Of a DNA stretch of 64,000 nucleotides, positions 8,566 to 18,502 are shown piece after piece. Origin of the DNA: UBA7446 sp965657545 (GTDB lineage Bacteria > Bacteroidota > Bacteroidia > Flavobacteriales > Flavobacteriaceae); contig CBFHOG010000001.1 of assembly GCA_965657545.1 (NCBI GenBank), forward strand, positions 185,540 through 249,539, read 5' to 3'. Under the pieces are notes generated by a model, which was given only the letters and a program-made list of their open reading frames with translations, did not search any database and was not told the origin of the DNA. Position 1 is the stretch's first letter. The number at the start of each line of letters is the position of its first letter. Position numbers and translations under genes: made by a program.

Positions 8566-10845
8566 ATGATGAAAGCTAGTTTTTTACGCATCCTTTTTGT
8601 TGCTGTTTTATACGCTCCTAATTCTTGGTCGCAAAATAAACAGTGGGACTCCATGTATTCCTACTACAACACTTCTATTGGAACAACCTATAACCAAACA
8701 ATAATTGCTGCAGCGGAAAACGCACTTTTTCTTTATGATTCCACTCAAAACAGTATAGAAACCATTACGACTGTTGATGGACTTTCAGGCGACAACTTTT
8801 CGGCAATAGCCGTTTATAATGATAATATTATAGCTGGGTTTGAAAATGGCCTTGTTGCAAAAATTGATATCAACACAAAAAAAGTGGATCTCGATAACGC
8901 TATTGAACGCAACACGATCATTGCTGCTGATGAAAAGCAAATCAATCAAATTTTGATTGATCAAAATGCAGTTTATTTGGCTACTGGATTTGGTATTGTT
9001 GAGTTAAACCCCAATACCTTAGAATTTGGCGACACCTATTATTTTGGTACACCTAACGCTAGAATTAAAATAAATCAGGTGGCTGTTTTTGAAGCGTATT
9101 TATATGCAGCAACGCCTCAAGGCATTTACAGAACACGGATTGATAATCCAAACAAACTAGAATTTTCTTCTTGGGAATTACATATATCAGGCAATTGGAC
9201 TGCAATCTGGAGTCAAGACAATATGCTGTATGGGGCAAAAAATGAGGGAAGCGCTGTTTCTTTTTTTCAGTTGGGCGATAGTGTTGAACAAAAAGCGACA
9301 TTTCCAGGTGTTGTAAGAGATATTGCGCCCTACGAAAACGGGGTCATTATTACGGTATCAAATCGTATTTATGACGTCAACAAGTCGTTTATAAAGACAC
9401 AAACCATCGGAGATTTGGAAGATGTTCAATCAAACAATTTCACATTTGGGCTGATGCTGAATAATGAGAAGTGGATAGGTACTAAAACCAACGGTCTTAT
9501 TAACTACAAAAGTGACGATAATTTTAGTTTTGTAAGCCCAAAAGGGCCGTTACGAAACAGTATTTTTGATATTGAGTCCTTAGCCAATGAGCTTTGGATT
9601 GCCCATGGTGATTATAGTTTATTTTACAATCCATACCCTTTAGAAAAATATGGTATTAGTCATTTTATAAATAACGAATGGAAAAATATTTCTAGTGAAT
9701 CTCTTTTTAGCGCAGAGAGTATTGTTAGAGTAGTCCCTCACCCAACCGAAATAGGAACCTTTTATGCGTGTTCGTTTCATGGGGGGATTGTAGCGCTTAA
9801 AGATAATATACCTACCGTCCTTTGGAATCAAACAAACAGTGGGTTGGAGAGTTTGACATTTGATGGAAATAACATAAGCATACGCGTTCGTGATGCCATA
9901 GTAGATGACAGCGGAAACCTGTGGTCTGTAACATCTTTTGTACAAAAAGGATTAAAAAAACGCAGTCCTTCAGGGCAATGGACAACTTATGATTTGTCAG
10001 AAGTCGTATTAGATTATACTAAAGAATCAGGCTACTCCAACATGGAGTTATATGAAGACAAAATCATTTTCTTTGGCGGGGTTAAAAGCGCCCTTATTGG
10101 AGTTGACATCACGCAATCACCCCCGCAAATGAAACGCCTGATGGGAGGAGACCTTGGATTACCATCAGATGATGTGCGCAGCATTCGCTTAGACAAAGAC
10201 AACCGTCTATGGGTGGGAACACGGGAAGGCATTGCCGTTCTTTATGCACCGAACCGTTTTTTTGAAGATGAAACCCAACTGCGTTCTATTGTCGTTGAAG
10301 ATGGTGGAAACCTTCGAGAATTGCTCTCTGGACAGCTAATTACAGATATTGACATTGACGGTAATAACCAAAAATGGGTAAGTACGGCAACTTCTGGCGT
10401 CTTTTTGCTCAGTCCAAACGGAACCGAAATTTTACAGCACTTTACCAAAGAGAATAGTCCATTGCCGACTTCTTCTGTTAAAACCATTGGAGTTGATAGT
10501 GTCACAGGGAAAGTGTATATAGGCACCCTAAAAGGCATGGTGGTTTTTCAAGGAAATGCCTATGCCGAGTCTGAAAAATTATCCGAAATAAACGTATTCC
10601 CCAATCCTGTAAGACCTAATTTTACAGGGAATTTGGTTGTACGGGGGTTGCAACAAGATTCTCGTGTTAAAATCACGGATATAGCAGGAAACTTGGTGTA
10701 TGACACCACCAGCGAAGGAGGTAGTATCAGTTGGAACTTACGCTCTTTTTCAGGCCAGCGGGTTCGCTCGGGCGTTTACCTCATTTTTGCTTCAACCAAA
10801 GACGGCCTTGACAGTGCTGTCAAAAAAGTGATGATTGTAAATTAA
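8566..10845 (+). CDS. porZ: PorZ-like T9SS protein: beta-propeller with sorting-type C-terminal domain
   Basis: Predicted exported protein of 759 residues. A signal peptide (MMKASFLRILFVAVLYAPNS, probably cleaved just before QNKQWD) is followed by a long repetitive region with propeller-type repeats; examples are TVDGLSGDNFSAIAVYND and DVRSIRLDKDNRLWVGTREG, of the two-component-regulator propeller type. The last about 90 residues form a T9SS-type C-terminal domain starting INVFPNPV. This architecture and the direct linkage to recO (TAATG overlap at 10845) match the PorZ family, which in Porphyromonas acts at the cell surface in delivering A-LPS to the sortase PorU. Function here is inferred from architecture and neighbourhood. 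ATG at 8569 is an equally possible start. Confidence 0.72.
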   Translation: MMKASFLRILFVAVLYAPNSWSQNKQWDSMYSYYNTSIGTTYNQTIIAAAENALFLYDSTQNSIETITTVDGLSGDNFSAIAVYNDNIIAGFENGLVAKIDINTKKVDLDNAIERNTIIAADEKQINQILIDQNAVYLATGFGIVELNPNTLEFGDTYYFGTPNARIKINQVAVFEAYLYAATPQGIYRTRIDNPNKLEFSSWELHISGNWTAIWSQDNMLYGAKNEGSAVSFFQLGDSVEQKATFPGVVRDIAPYENGVIITVSNRIYDVNKSFIKTQTIGDLEDVQSNNFTFGLMLNNEKWIGTKTNGLINYKSDDNFSFVSPKGPLRNSIFDIESLANELWIAHGDYSLFYNPYPLEKYGISHFINNEWKNISSESLFSAESIVRVVPHPTEIGTFYACSFHGGIVALKDNIPTVLWNQTNSGLESLTFDGNNISIRVRDAIVDDSGNLWSVTSFVQKGLKKRSPSGQWTTYDLSEVVLDYTKESGYSNMELYEDKIIFFGGVKSALIGVDITQSPPQMKRLMGGDLGLPSDDVRSIRLDKDNRLWVGTREGIAVLYAPNRFFEDETQLRSIVVEDGGNLRELLSGQLITDIDIDGNNQKWVSTATSGVFLLSPNGTEILQHFTKENSPLPTSSVKTIGVDSVTGKVYIGTLKGMVVFQGNAYAESEKLSEINVFPNPVRPNFTGNLVVRGLQQDSRVKITDIAGNLVYDTTSEGGSISWNLRSFSGQRVRSGVYLIFASTKDGLDSAVKKVMIVN

Positions 10846-11567
10846 TGGAACAACCCACGCAAGCAATTGTGCTAAACGCCACAAAATACGGAGAAACAAG
10901 TGTGATTTTACACGCCTATACACAACAAGCAGGCTTGCGCTCTTATGTGGTAAAAGGAGTTCGATTGGCAAAGCGAAAAAAAACATTTTCTATGGGAATG
11001 TTTCAACCGCTCACACAATTAGAATTGGTAGCAACAACGCCCAAAGGCGCGGGACTATCTGTCTTAAAATCGGCTAAAATTACCAATCCATATACCACTA
11101 TTTCAACCCAAATTACCAAATCGAGTATATGTATGTTTTTGGCAGAGGTATTGCGATCAGTTCTTAAAGAAGAAGAAGAAAACCCATCCTTATACCACTT
11201 TTTAGAGCATGCACTTATTTGGCTTGACACCCACGATAAGGTAGTCAATATGCACATTCACATATTGATACAACTAACCAAATACCTAGGGTTTTACCCC
11301 GATATTTCTAATATCTCACAGCCTTATTTTGACGTTCAAAACGGACAGTTTTGCCAATATGCAAACAGTAAGGAATGTATCGCTGGAAGCGAAGTATCTC
11401 TTCTAAAAACCTATTTAGGTATGAAATTTGATATGTTGGATACGATTTTGGCTACTACTAAAGAGCGACGTGCATTACTTACGTTACTCATGCAGTACTA
11501 CCAACGGCACCTACAGTCGTTTAGAATGCCCAAATCCTTAGATGTGTTGTATGAAGTTTTTAGTTAA
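10845..11567 (+). CDS. recO: DNA repair protein RecO
   Basis: RecO helps load RecA onto SSB-coated DNA in the RecFOR recombination pathway. The 240-residue length is normal. The N-terminal OB-fold begins MEQPTQAIVLNATKYGETSV, continuing with the typical LRSYVVKGVR block. The C-terminal alpha-helical region holds Cys166 in GQFCQYAN and Cys173 in KECIAGS, but not a full four-cysteine zinc site, as is common in Bacteroidota RecO. The ATG shares one base with the preceding stop, indicating translational coupling to the PorZ-like gene. The end overlaps the start of the next TonB receptor. Confidence 0.9.
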   Translation: MEQPTQAIVLNATKYGETSVILHAYTQQAGLRSYVVKGVRLAKRKKTFSMGMFQPLTQLELVATTPKGAGLSVLKSAKITNPYTTISTQITKSSICMFLAEVLRSVLKEEEENPSLYHFLEHALIWLDTHDKVVNMHIHILIQLTKYLGFYPDISNISQPYFDVQNGQFCQYANSKECIAGSEVSLLKTYLGMKFDMLDTILATTKERRALLTLLMQYYQRHLQSFRMPKSLDVLYEVFS

Positions 11568-14004
11568 CACGATTTTTCTTTGCATTGCTTTGTGCGGCAT
11601 AGCGCAACAGGTTGTGGTAAAAGATGCAATCACGCAGGAGGTGCTCCCAGGTGTGAGTATTTATGACATCGAACAATCACATTTTGAAACCTCTTCTGAA
11701 AACGGCAAAGCACAGCTCGATAGATTTCACTTAAATGCAACACTGTCATTTTCTTATATGGGCTATGAAATGCAACGCTTGCAAAAAAGCCAAATCAAGC
11801 CAATGCAAGTAATTTGGATGACACCAAACACGGAGCAACTGGGTGAAATCGTACTCTCGGTTTCACGTTCTTCTGGTAAAAAACAAAGGTTGGCACAGCA
11901 GGTGGGGATTGTAAGTGAGCAAGAAATAGCACAAATAAGCCCCGAAAATACAGCGGTCTTATTGCGAGAGGTTCCAGGTGTTCGGGTACAACAGTCACAG
12001 GGCGGTGGTGGTAGTCCGGTGCTGCGTGGTTTCGAGGCAAATCGGGTACTTTTGGTGGTTGATGGCGTTCGCCTAAATAATGCTATTTTTCGTTCTGGAC
12101 ATGTACATAACGCCCTTTCTGTTGACCCCCTTAGTCTAAGCCGGGCAGAGGTTATTTTTGGACCGTCTTCTGTGGGCTATGGTTCCGATGCGCTAGGTGG
12201 CGTCATACATTTTTACACCCGTACGCCCCTAATCAATCAAAATAAAAAATGGAGCTTTGCAGGCTCTACTTCTTACACGATTAATCAAAACACATCCAAA
12301 CAATCCGCAGTTATTGAATACAGCGCGCCAAAGTGGGCCGTTTTACAACAGGTTTCGTATTCCCAATTTGGAGATATTGTTATGGGGGAGCGACGCCCAC
12401 ATGGCTATGAAAATTGGGGTAAAGTTTTTGAATACTCCCAAAACTCAAACACCAATTACAAGGCAACACCCTCTAAAAACAACAACCCCAATGTGCAACG
12501 AAATTCGGCATACGAGCAAGTAGATTTATTACAAAAATGGATTTATCACACCACAAATGGAATTAAATTTACGCTCAACCTTCAGGGATCTCACTCTGGA
12601 AACATCCCTCGATTTGACAAACTTTCAGAATTTAGAGATGGTGATTTGCGCTTTGCGCGTTGGGAATATGGACCCCAAAAGCGCTGGTTGATTTCTCCGC
12701 AAATTAGTTTTGTGGGCAACAAGCCTTGGTTGCACTCAGGAAAAATAATTGCCGCGGTTCAGTTTTTAGAAGAGTCAAGAATACAACGAAAGTTCGCAAG
12801 CCTAAACAGAGAAACGCAGCGGGAACAACTTACCGTATATAGCCTTAATGCCGATTTTAAGGCCAAAACACGAAAAGGGCGTGACTGGTCTTATGGGTTA
12901 GAAATGACACATAACCAAGTACGCTCATCTGCATATGCACAAGAACTCAACCTTCTTGCTAATAGAATCATTGGATTAAAGCCAAAAACAGCTATTCCAA
13001 CGCGTTACCCCAGCGGAGGAAGTACATATGCAACGTTTGCAGGGTATGTGGATTATAGACATGACATTAACCCAAAAAGCACCCTGAGTTTAGGCGCAAG
13101 ACACACCATTACAGAGCTGGATGCCACATGGAGTGAGCAAGCACTCATTGATGCAAAATTGGCAAAGGCCTATCAAAAGCATCAATCCTCAAATATCACG
13201 CTTGGCTATAGTTATACTTCCAATTCACAATGGCAACTCAAAACCCTTTTCTCTACTGGATTTAGGGCGCCAAACATCGATGATTTAGGCAAAACCCGTG
13301 AAAATCGGGGTATTTTGAGTGTTCCCAATTTGGAGCTCAGTCCCGAATATATTTATAGCACAGATATTGGCGTTCGAAAACAATGGAACAACGGATCCTT
13401 TTTAGATATAAATGGATATTATGCCTTTGTGAATGATTATATGGCTCGAGTGTCACACCATATAACCTATGACTTTACAACTACTGACGGAGACACCGTT
13501 ATATTCTCTGAGGAAGAGGTACAAACCACGACAAACGCCAATGTTGGCACAGTGGACATTTATGGATTTAACGCACAAAGTAAATGGAGGATTTCTCCCA
13601 AAGTATCGTACCAAAACTCACTAACATATACGAGAGGAATTGGAAACAACATCAGCGGAAACCTGCCATCTATAACCCCATTGTTTGTTACGCAAAAAGT
13701 GCAGTGGCAATTGCCGAAAGGGGAAATTTCATTGCATTGGCATCACGCAAAACGAAAAACACCTGAAACGTACTCACCGTGGGGCGAAGACGGACTTGAG
13801 GAAACCCCACTTCTTGCAAACAAAACCTTTGCAGGCACACCAGCTTGGCATCGTTGGGATGTGCAATTTGCACTCCCTTTGGGCAATGCTATGAATCTTT
13901 CTGGGGGAATTTTTAATCTGTGGGACACGCACTATCGTGAATTTGCGTCGGGTATATCTGCACCCGGGAGAAGTGTTAAGCTTGTCTTAAGGTATGAATT
14001 GTAA
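11551..14004 (+). CDS. TonB-dependent outer-membrane receptor (carboxypeptidase-regulatory N-domain)
   Basis: Outer-membrane active transporter energised by TonB-ExbBD. From the ATG at 11551 the product is 817 residues: signal peptide (MKFLVNTIFLCIALCGIA), a short CarboxypepD-regulatory-like domain (about 20-95), plug domain (about 105-225, with VLRGFEANRVLLVVDGVRLN), then a 22-strand barrel ending in a C-terminal aromatic/Leu strand (LVLRYEL). The plug resembles the heme/hemoglobin receptor group (HmuR/HutA-like), but no diagnostic FRAP/NPNL pair was clearly identified, so the substrate is open. It overlaps recO by 17 bases. An in-frame ATG at 11542 is possible but would put three residues before the signal peptide. 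Confidence 0.88.
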   Translation: MKFLVNTIFLCIALCGIAQQVVVKDAITQEVLPGVSIYDIEQSHFETSSENGKAQLDRFHLNATLSFSYMGYEMQRLQKSQIKPMQVIWMTPNTEQLGEIVLSVSRSSGKKQRLAQQVGIVSEQEIAQISPENTAVLLREVPGVRVQQSQGGGGSPVLRGFEANRVLLVVDGVRLNNAIFRSGHVHNALSVDPLSLSRAEVIFGPSSVGYGSDALGGVIHFYTRTPLINQNKKWSFAGSTSYTINQNTSKQSAVIEYSAPKWAVLQQVSYSQFGDIVMGERRPHGYENWGKVFEYSQNSNTNYKATPSKNNNPNVQRNSAYEQVDLLQKWIYHTTNGIKFTLNLQGSHSGNIPRFDKLSEFRDGDLRFARWEYGPQKRWLISPQISFVGNKPWLHSGKIIAAVQFLEESRIQRKFASLNRETQREQLTVYSLNADFKAKTRKGRDWSYGLEMTHNQVRSSAYAQELNLLANRIIGLKPKTAIPTRYPSGGSTYATFAGYVDYRHDINPKSTLSLGARHTITELDATWSEQALIDAKLAKAYQKHQSSNITLGYSYTSNSQWQLKTLFSTGFRAPNIDDLGKTRENRGILSVPNLELSPEYIYSTDIGVRKQWNNGSFLDINGYYAFVNDYMARVSHHITYDFTTTDGDTVIFSEEEVQTTTNANVGTVDIYGFNAQSKWRISPKVSYQNSLTYTRGIGNNISGNLPSITPLFVTQKVQWQLPKGEISLHWHHAKRKTPETYSPWGEDGLEETPLLANKTFAGTPAWHRWDVQFALPLGNAMNLSGGIFNLWDTHYREFASGISAPGRSVKLVLRYEL

Positions 14005-14047
14005 CGATTCTACATTACTAGAACACAACATTTTGCCCTAAATTAGT

Positions 14048-14055
14048 TACTTTCG
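14048..14055 (+). promoter_or_regulatory. Possible -7 element for ileS
   Basis: TACTTTCG, one mismatch to TAnnTTTG, directly precedes an out-of-frame ATG at 14057. Transcription would begin near 14059, upstream of the TTG proposed as the ileS start. Confidence 0.35.
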
Positions 14056-14079
14056 CATGCATAATTTTAGTACAAAATT

Positions 14080-17000
14080 TTGTTTCCAACATACTCACAT
14101 CTTGATTTAACTGCAGCAGCAGATGAAATAGCTTCTTTCTGGGACGAACATCTCATTTTTGAGTCGAGTATAGACACTCGCGAAGGAAGACCTCCGTTTG
14201 TGTTTTTTGAAGGACCGCCCTCTGCAAATGGACTGCCGGGGATTCATCACGTATTAGCCCGCGCGCTCAAAGATATTTTCTGCCGATACAAGACGCAACA
14301 AGGTTTTCAAGTGAAACGCAAGGCTGGGTGGGACACACACGGACTTCCCGTAGAGCTTGGTGTGGAAAAAGAACTTGGCATTACCAAAGAAGATATTGGC
14401 AAAACCATCAGCATTTCGGAGTATAACAACGCCTGCAAGGAAGCCGTAATGCGATATACTGACGTATGGAACGACCTCACCAAAAAGATGGGGTATTGGG
14501 TAGATATGGATGATCCATATATTACTTACACCTCAAAATATATGGAATCGGTTTGGTGGCTGTTGGCAACACTCTACAAAAAAGGATTGATTTATAAAGG
14601 TTACACCATCCAGCCGTATTCACCTATGGCAGGAACAGGTTTATCGTCGCACGAGCTAAATCAACCCGGATGTTATCGCGATGTAACCGATACTTCTGTA
14701 ACAGCGCAATTTAAAACCAAAAACGACTCCCTTCCAAAAGCCCTCAAAGGAGAATTGCCGTTGCATGTTCTGGCATGGACAACAACGCCTTGGACACTTC
14801 CCTCAAATACTGCACTTACGGTAGGACCAAAAATTTCTTACGTTGTCATTCAAACGTTTAATCAATATACACACAAGTCTGTCCGTGTATTACTCGCAAA
14901 AAAATTGATTGGAAAACAATTTGGGAAAAAGTACAATCAGGTTGAGTCACAAAACGAATTAGCTGCCTACGAAAAATCCAATAAAACCATTCCATTTTGG
15001 ATTGAGCAAGAAATAATGGGTACCGATTTGGTAGGCATTCAATACGAACAGCTATGGACCGAGGCACCACTTCCATATCAAAACCCAGATGATGCGTTCC
15101 GCATTATAGCTGGAGATTTTGTCACTACAGATGACGGAACAGGAATTGTACACACGGCACCTACTTTTGGCGCTGACGATGCCAAAGTTGCCAAAGAAGC
15201 CATTCCGCCTATTCCTCCACTCTTAATTTTAGATGAAAATGAAAATCCTGTTCCCCTTGTTGACTTGCAAGGGAAATTCAGAACAGAGGTGGGACTAGTT
15301 GGCGGCAAATTTGTAAAAAATGAATATTATCCAGATGGCGAAATACCAGAAAAGTCAGCTGATGTAGAAATTGCCATTCGGCTCAAAGAAGAAAACAAAG
15401 CCTTCAAGGTTGAAAAGTATGTGCATAGTTATCCGCATTGCTGGCGCACGGACGCCCCTGTACTATATTATCCACTTGATTCGTGGTTTATAAAAGTTCA
15501 AGACCACAAAGGACGTATGGTTGAGTTAAACCAAACCATCCAATGGAAACCGGCCAAAACAGGCGAAGGGCGCTTTGGAAATTGGCTTGCCAATGCAAAC
15601 GATTGGAACTTGTCACGCTCTCGTTTTTGGGGCATTCCGTTACCCATTTGGCGTACCGCAGACGGAGATGAAACGCGCGTAATAGGATCTGTTGAAGAAC
15701 TTAAAATAGCCGTTGACGAATCTGTTGCTGCTGGACTGATGATAAAAAATCCATTGGCTGATTTTGTGGCAGGCGATATGTCAGAACGCAATTATGAGCG
15801 TGTAGATTTACACAAGGACACTGTGGATGAATTGGTGCTTTTAGGCGAATCGGGGAAACCCATGTACCGGGAATCAGACCTCATTGACGTTTGGTTTGAT
15901 TCTGGCGCAATGCCCTATGCCCAATGGCACTATCCGTTTGAAAATAAAGAAAAAATTGACGAAGGGACTACATTTCCCGCCGATTATATCGCCGAAGGCG
16001 TGGACCAAACACGTGGTTGGTTCTATACGCTTCACACCATTGCAACGCTAGTTTTTGACTCGGTTGCCTACAAAAATGTTGTTTCTAACGGTTTGGTATT
16101 GGACAAAAATGGACAAAAAATGTCTAAGCGCTTGGGGAATGCCGTAGATCCATTTGAAACACTAAAAAAATACGGGCCAGATGCCACGCGTTGGTATATG
16201 ATTAGCAATGCCAATCCTTGGGATAATTTGAAATTTGACTTAGAAGGAATAGAAGAAGTACGACGCAAATTTTTCGGAACGCTATACAACACTTATTCGT
16301 TCTTTAGTCTTTATGCCAATATTGATGGGTTTACTTTTTCGGAAGATGAGATTCCAATTTCAGAACGGCCAGAAATTGACCAATGGATTTTATCGGAATT
16401 GCATAGTTTGATTGAAAACACTACACAATTTTACGATGCCTATGAACCTACGCGTGCTTGCCGCGCGATTTCTCATTTTGTTACGGAAGACTTGAGTAAT
16501 TGGTACGTGCGGTTATGTCGTCGTCGTTTTTGGAAAGGAAGCTACGAGGCAGATAAAATTGCGGCATACCAAACCCTGTATGAATGTTTGATGAGCGTCG
16601 CGAAAATGATGGCGCCTGTTGCACCATTTTATGCCGATAGGCTTTACCAAGATTTGAATGGTATCACCAAACGAGAGAAAGCTTCTTCTGTACACTTGGC
16701 GTTTTACCCAAAATCAACGCCGGAGATTATCAACGCTTTACTGGAGCAAAAAATGCAACGCGCACAAAAAATCACTTCTTTGGTATTATCGCTGCGTAAG
16801 CGCGAAAAAATCAAAGTGCGTCAACCCTTACAACGCATTATGATTCCTGTGTTGGACGAAGAAGAGCGTAAACAAGTAGAGGCTATATCAGCACTTATTG
16901 CTGCAGAGGTGAATGTGAAAGAAGTCGAAATATTAGACGATACTTCATCTATTTTGGTAAAAGAAATTAAGCCAAACTTTAAAACGTTAGGCCCTCGTTT

Positions 17001-17481
17001 TGGCAAAGACATGAAGCTAGTGGCACAAGCCATTCAAAATTTAAACGAGACGCAAATACAAGAACTGGAAAAACAAGGCACCTTAACCATCCTATTAGAC
17101 AATAAAAAGTGTATTTTAGAAGTTACAGACGTTGTTATTAGTTCTAAAGATGTAGCGGGCTGGTTGGTAGCTTCAGAACAAGGCGTTACCGTTGCACTCG
17201 ATGTCCAAATGAACGAAACCCTTAGATTAGAGGGGATGGCGCGTGAGCTTGTAAACAGATTGCAGAACATGCGTAAAGACCTTGGATTTGAGGTAACCGA
17301 TACAATACAAGTTACACTCCAAGAAAGTGATGAACTAAACGCTATTTTAAATGAAAACAAAGCGTATATTCAACACGAAATTTTAGCTACAACCATATAT
17401 GTAGCAAAAGCAGTGAGCAATGAAGCTATGGAACTAACGTTCGATTCGTTGCAAACACAGGTAGAAATGGTCAAATCATAA
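14080..17481 (+). CDS. ileS: Isoleucyl-tRNA synthetase
   Basis: Charges tRNA-Ile. The product is 1133 residues and full length. The HIGH-type motif is GIHH at 54-57 within PPSANGLPGIHH; the editing CP1 domain with WTTTPWTLPSNTAL follows; the KMSKS motif is KMSKR at about 680-684; the C-terminal anticodon-binding region and extension are present. The upper catalytic block FFEGPPSANGLPG is of the type common in Bacteroidota. No ATG exists in frame before residue 100: the candidate start is TTG at 14080 (or ATT at 14077), while an ATG at 14057 is in another frame. Homologues usually begin with a short (S)TKFPxY segment, and the out-of-frame upstream codons read MHNFSTKF, so a small indel is possible. 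The rest is intact. Confidence 0.93.
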   Translation: MFPTYSHLDLTAAADEIASFWDEHLIFESSIDTREGRPPFVFFEGPPSANGLPGIHHVLARALKDIFCRYKTQQGFQVKRKAGWDTHGLPVELGVEKELGITKEDIGKTISISEYNNACKEAVMRYTDVWNDLTKKMGYWVDMDDPYITYTSKYMESVWWLLATLYKKGLIYKGYTIQPYSPMAGTGLSSHELNQPGCYRDVTDTSVTAQFKTKNDSLPKALKGELPLHVLAWTTTPWTLPSNTALTVGPKISYVVIQTFNQYTHKSVRVLLAKKLIGKQFGKKYNQVESQNELAAYEKSNKTIPFWIEQEIMGTDLVGIQYEQLWTEAPLPYQNPDDAFRIIAGDFVTTDDGTGIVHTAPTFGADDAKVAKEAIPPIPPLLILDENENPVPLVDLQGKFRTEVGLVGGKFVKNEYYPDGEIPEKSADVEIAIRLKEENKAFKVEKYVHSYPHCWRTDAPVLYYPLDSWFIKVQDHKGRMVELNQTIQWKPAKTGEGRFGNWLANANDWNLSRSRFWGIPLPIWRTADGDETRVIGSVEELKIAVDESVAAGLMIKNPLADFVAGDMSERNYERVDLHKDTVDELVLLGESGKPMYRESDLIDVWFDSGAMPYAQWHYPFENKEKIDEGTTFPADYIAEGVDQTRGWFYTLHTIATLVFDSVAYKNVVSNGLVLDKNGQKMSKRLGNAVDPFETLKKYGPDATRWYMISNANPWDNLKFDLEGIEEVRRKFFGTLYNTYSFFSLYANIDGFTFSEDEIPISERPEIDQWILSELHSLIENTTQFYDAYEPTRACRAISHFVTEDLSNWYVRLCRRRFWKGSYEADKIAAYQTLYECLMSVAKMMAPVAPFYADRLYQDLNGITKREKASSVHLAFYPKSTPEIINALLEQKMQRAQKITSLVLSLRKREKIKVRQPLQRIMIPVLDEEERKQVEAISALIAAEVNVKEVEILDDTSSILVKEIKPNFKTLGPRFGKDMKLVAQAIQNLNETQIQELEKQGTLTILLDNKKCILEVTDVVISSKDVAGWLVASEQGVTVALDVQMNETLRLEGMARELVNRLQNMRKDLGFEVTDTIQVTLQESDELNAILNENKAYIQHEILATTIYVAKAVSNEAMELTFDSLQTQVEMVKS

Positions 17482-17494
17482 AAACCTAATTATT

Positions 17495-17872
17495 ATGGAA
17501 CAAAAAATACGATATACCGACGAGGCCCTTCAAGAATTTAAGGAGCTAATAGAAGAGAAAATTGCAAAGGCTCAGCATGACTTGGAGCTTATTAGGAGTG
17601 CTTATATGAATGATGGGAATAATGGCACCGATGATACTGCCCCTACTTTTAAAGCATTCGAAGAGGGCTCAGTAACCATGTCTAAAGAGGCAAACACCCA
17701 GTTGGCTTTGCGTCAGGAAAAGTTTATTCGTGATCTAAAAAATGCCTTAATCCGCATTGAAAACAAAACATACGGCGTATGTCGCGTAACGGGTAAACTC
17801 ATTAACAAAGAGCGATTGAAGCTTGTGCCGCATGCTACGCTTAGCATTGAAGCAAAAAATATGCAGCGATAA
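17495..17872 (+). CDS. DksA/TraR-family protein with degenerate zinc finger
   Basis: Small (125 residues) member of the DksA/TraR family, whose members bind RNA polymerase through the secondary channel. It has an N-terminal coiled-coil region (about 10-95) and a C-terminal zinc-finger-like block YGVCRVTGKLINKERL followed by VPHATLSIEAKN. Only one cysteine of the canonical four is present; Thr and other residues sit at the remaining positions, so zinc is probably not bound. The same degenerate form is usual in flavobacteria to my knowledge. The gene sits 13 bases after ileS and three bases before lspA, so the three are probably one transcript. Confidence 0.85.
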   Translation: MEQKIRYTDEALQEFKELIEEKIAKAQHDLELIRSAYMNDGNNGTDDTAPTFKAFEEGSVTMSKEANTQLALRQEKFIRDLKNALIRIENKTYGVCRVTGKLINKERLKLVPHATLSIEAKNMQR

Positions 17873-17875
17873 TTT

Positions 17876-18502
17876 ATGCCGCTTCGCAAAATTTGTTGGA
17901 TTGTTTTTGCCGTTTTGGCTTTGGATCAAGCATTCAAAGTATATATCAAACTTAATTATTCCCTTACTTTTTATGGCTCTGACGCCATTATAGACTTGGG
18001 ATGGTTTCGCTTATTATTTGTAGAAAACAAAGGCATGGCTTGGGGTGCTCGACTAAATGACATCCTGCCATTTATATCTGATAATACAGCCAAACTACTT
18101 CTTAGCATTTTTCGATTATTAGCGGTTTCGGCCATTGGTTACTGGCTAATTCGAGCCGCAAAAACAGCAATGCCAAAAGGACAACTCATCGCCGTATCCC
18201 TGATTTTTGCAGGTGCTTTAGGAAACATTATAGACTCTGTTTTTTATGGTGTTTTATTTTCTAATAGTTACGGACAAATTGCTGCGTTCCTTCCTGCTGA
18301 AGGAGGCTACGCTCCGCTTATGTTTGGCCATGTAGTTGATATGCTTCAATTTCCTATGTTTACGTGGACATGGCCTGAATGGATGCCCTTTTTTGGAGGA
18401 AATAGCTTTACTTTTTTTGAACCTGTTTTTAATATCGCTGATAGTGCAATTAGTGTTGGCGCCATATTGTTATTACTTAAAACCCGCAAGGGAACAGCTT
18501 AA
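17876..18502 (+). CDS. lspA: Lipoprotein signal peptidase (signal peptidase II)
   Basis: Aspartic protease in the inner membrane that cleaves prolipoprotein signal peptides before the lipidated Cys. At 208 residues it is longer than the roughly 165 of E. coli, which is usual in Bacteroidota. There are four predicted membrane helices (about 5-22, 72-94, 102-122, 184-200). Catalytic aspartates are Asp120 in GNIIDS and Asp189 in FNIADSAI; the VENKGMAWG block matches the family NxGxAFG region. It follows the DksA-like gene by three bases. Its substrates would include the several lipoproteins encoded in this window (SprE/PorW-like, DUF4292, M23 lipoprotein). Confidence 0.92.
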   Translation: MPLRKICWIVFAVLALDQAFKVYIKLNYSLTFYGSDAIIDLGWFRLLFVENKGMAWGARLNDILPFISDNTAKLLLSIFRLLAVSAIGYWLIRAAKTAMPKGQLIAVSLIFAGALGNIIDSVFYGVLFSNSYGQIAAFLPAEGGYAPLMFGHVVDMLQFPMFTWTWPEWMPFFGGNSFTFFEPVFNIADSAISVGAILLLLKTRKGTA

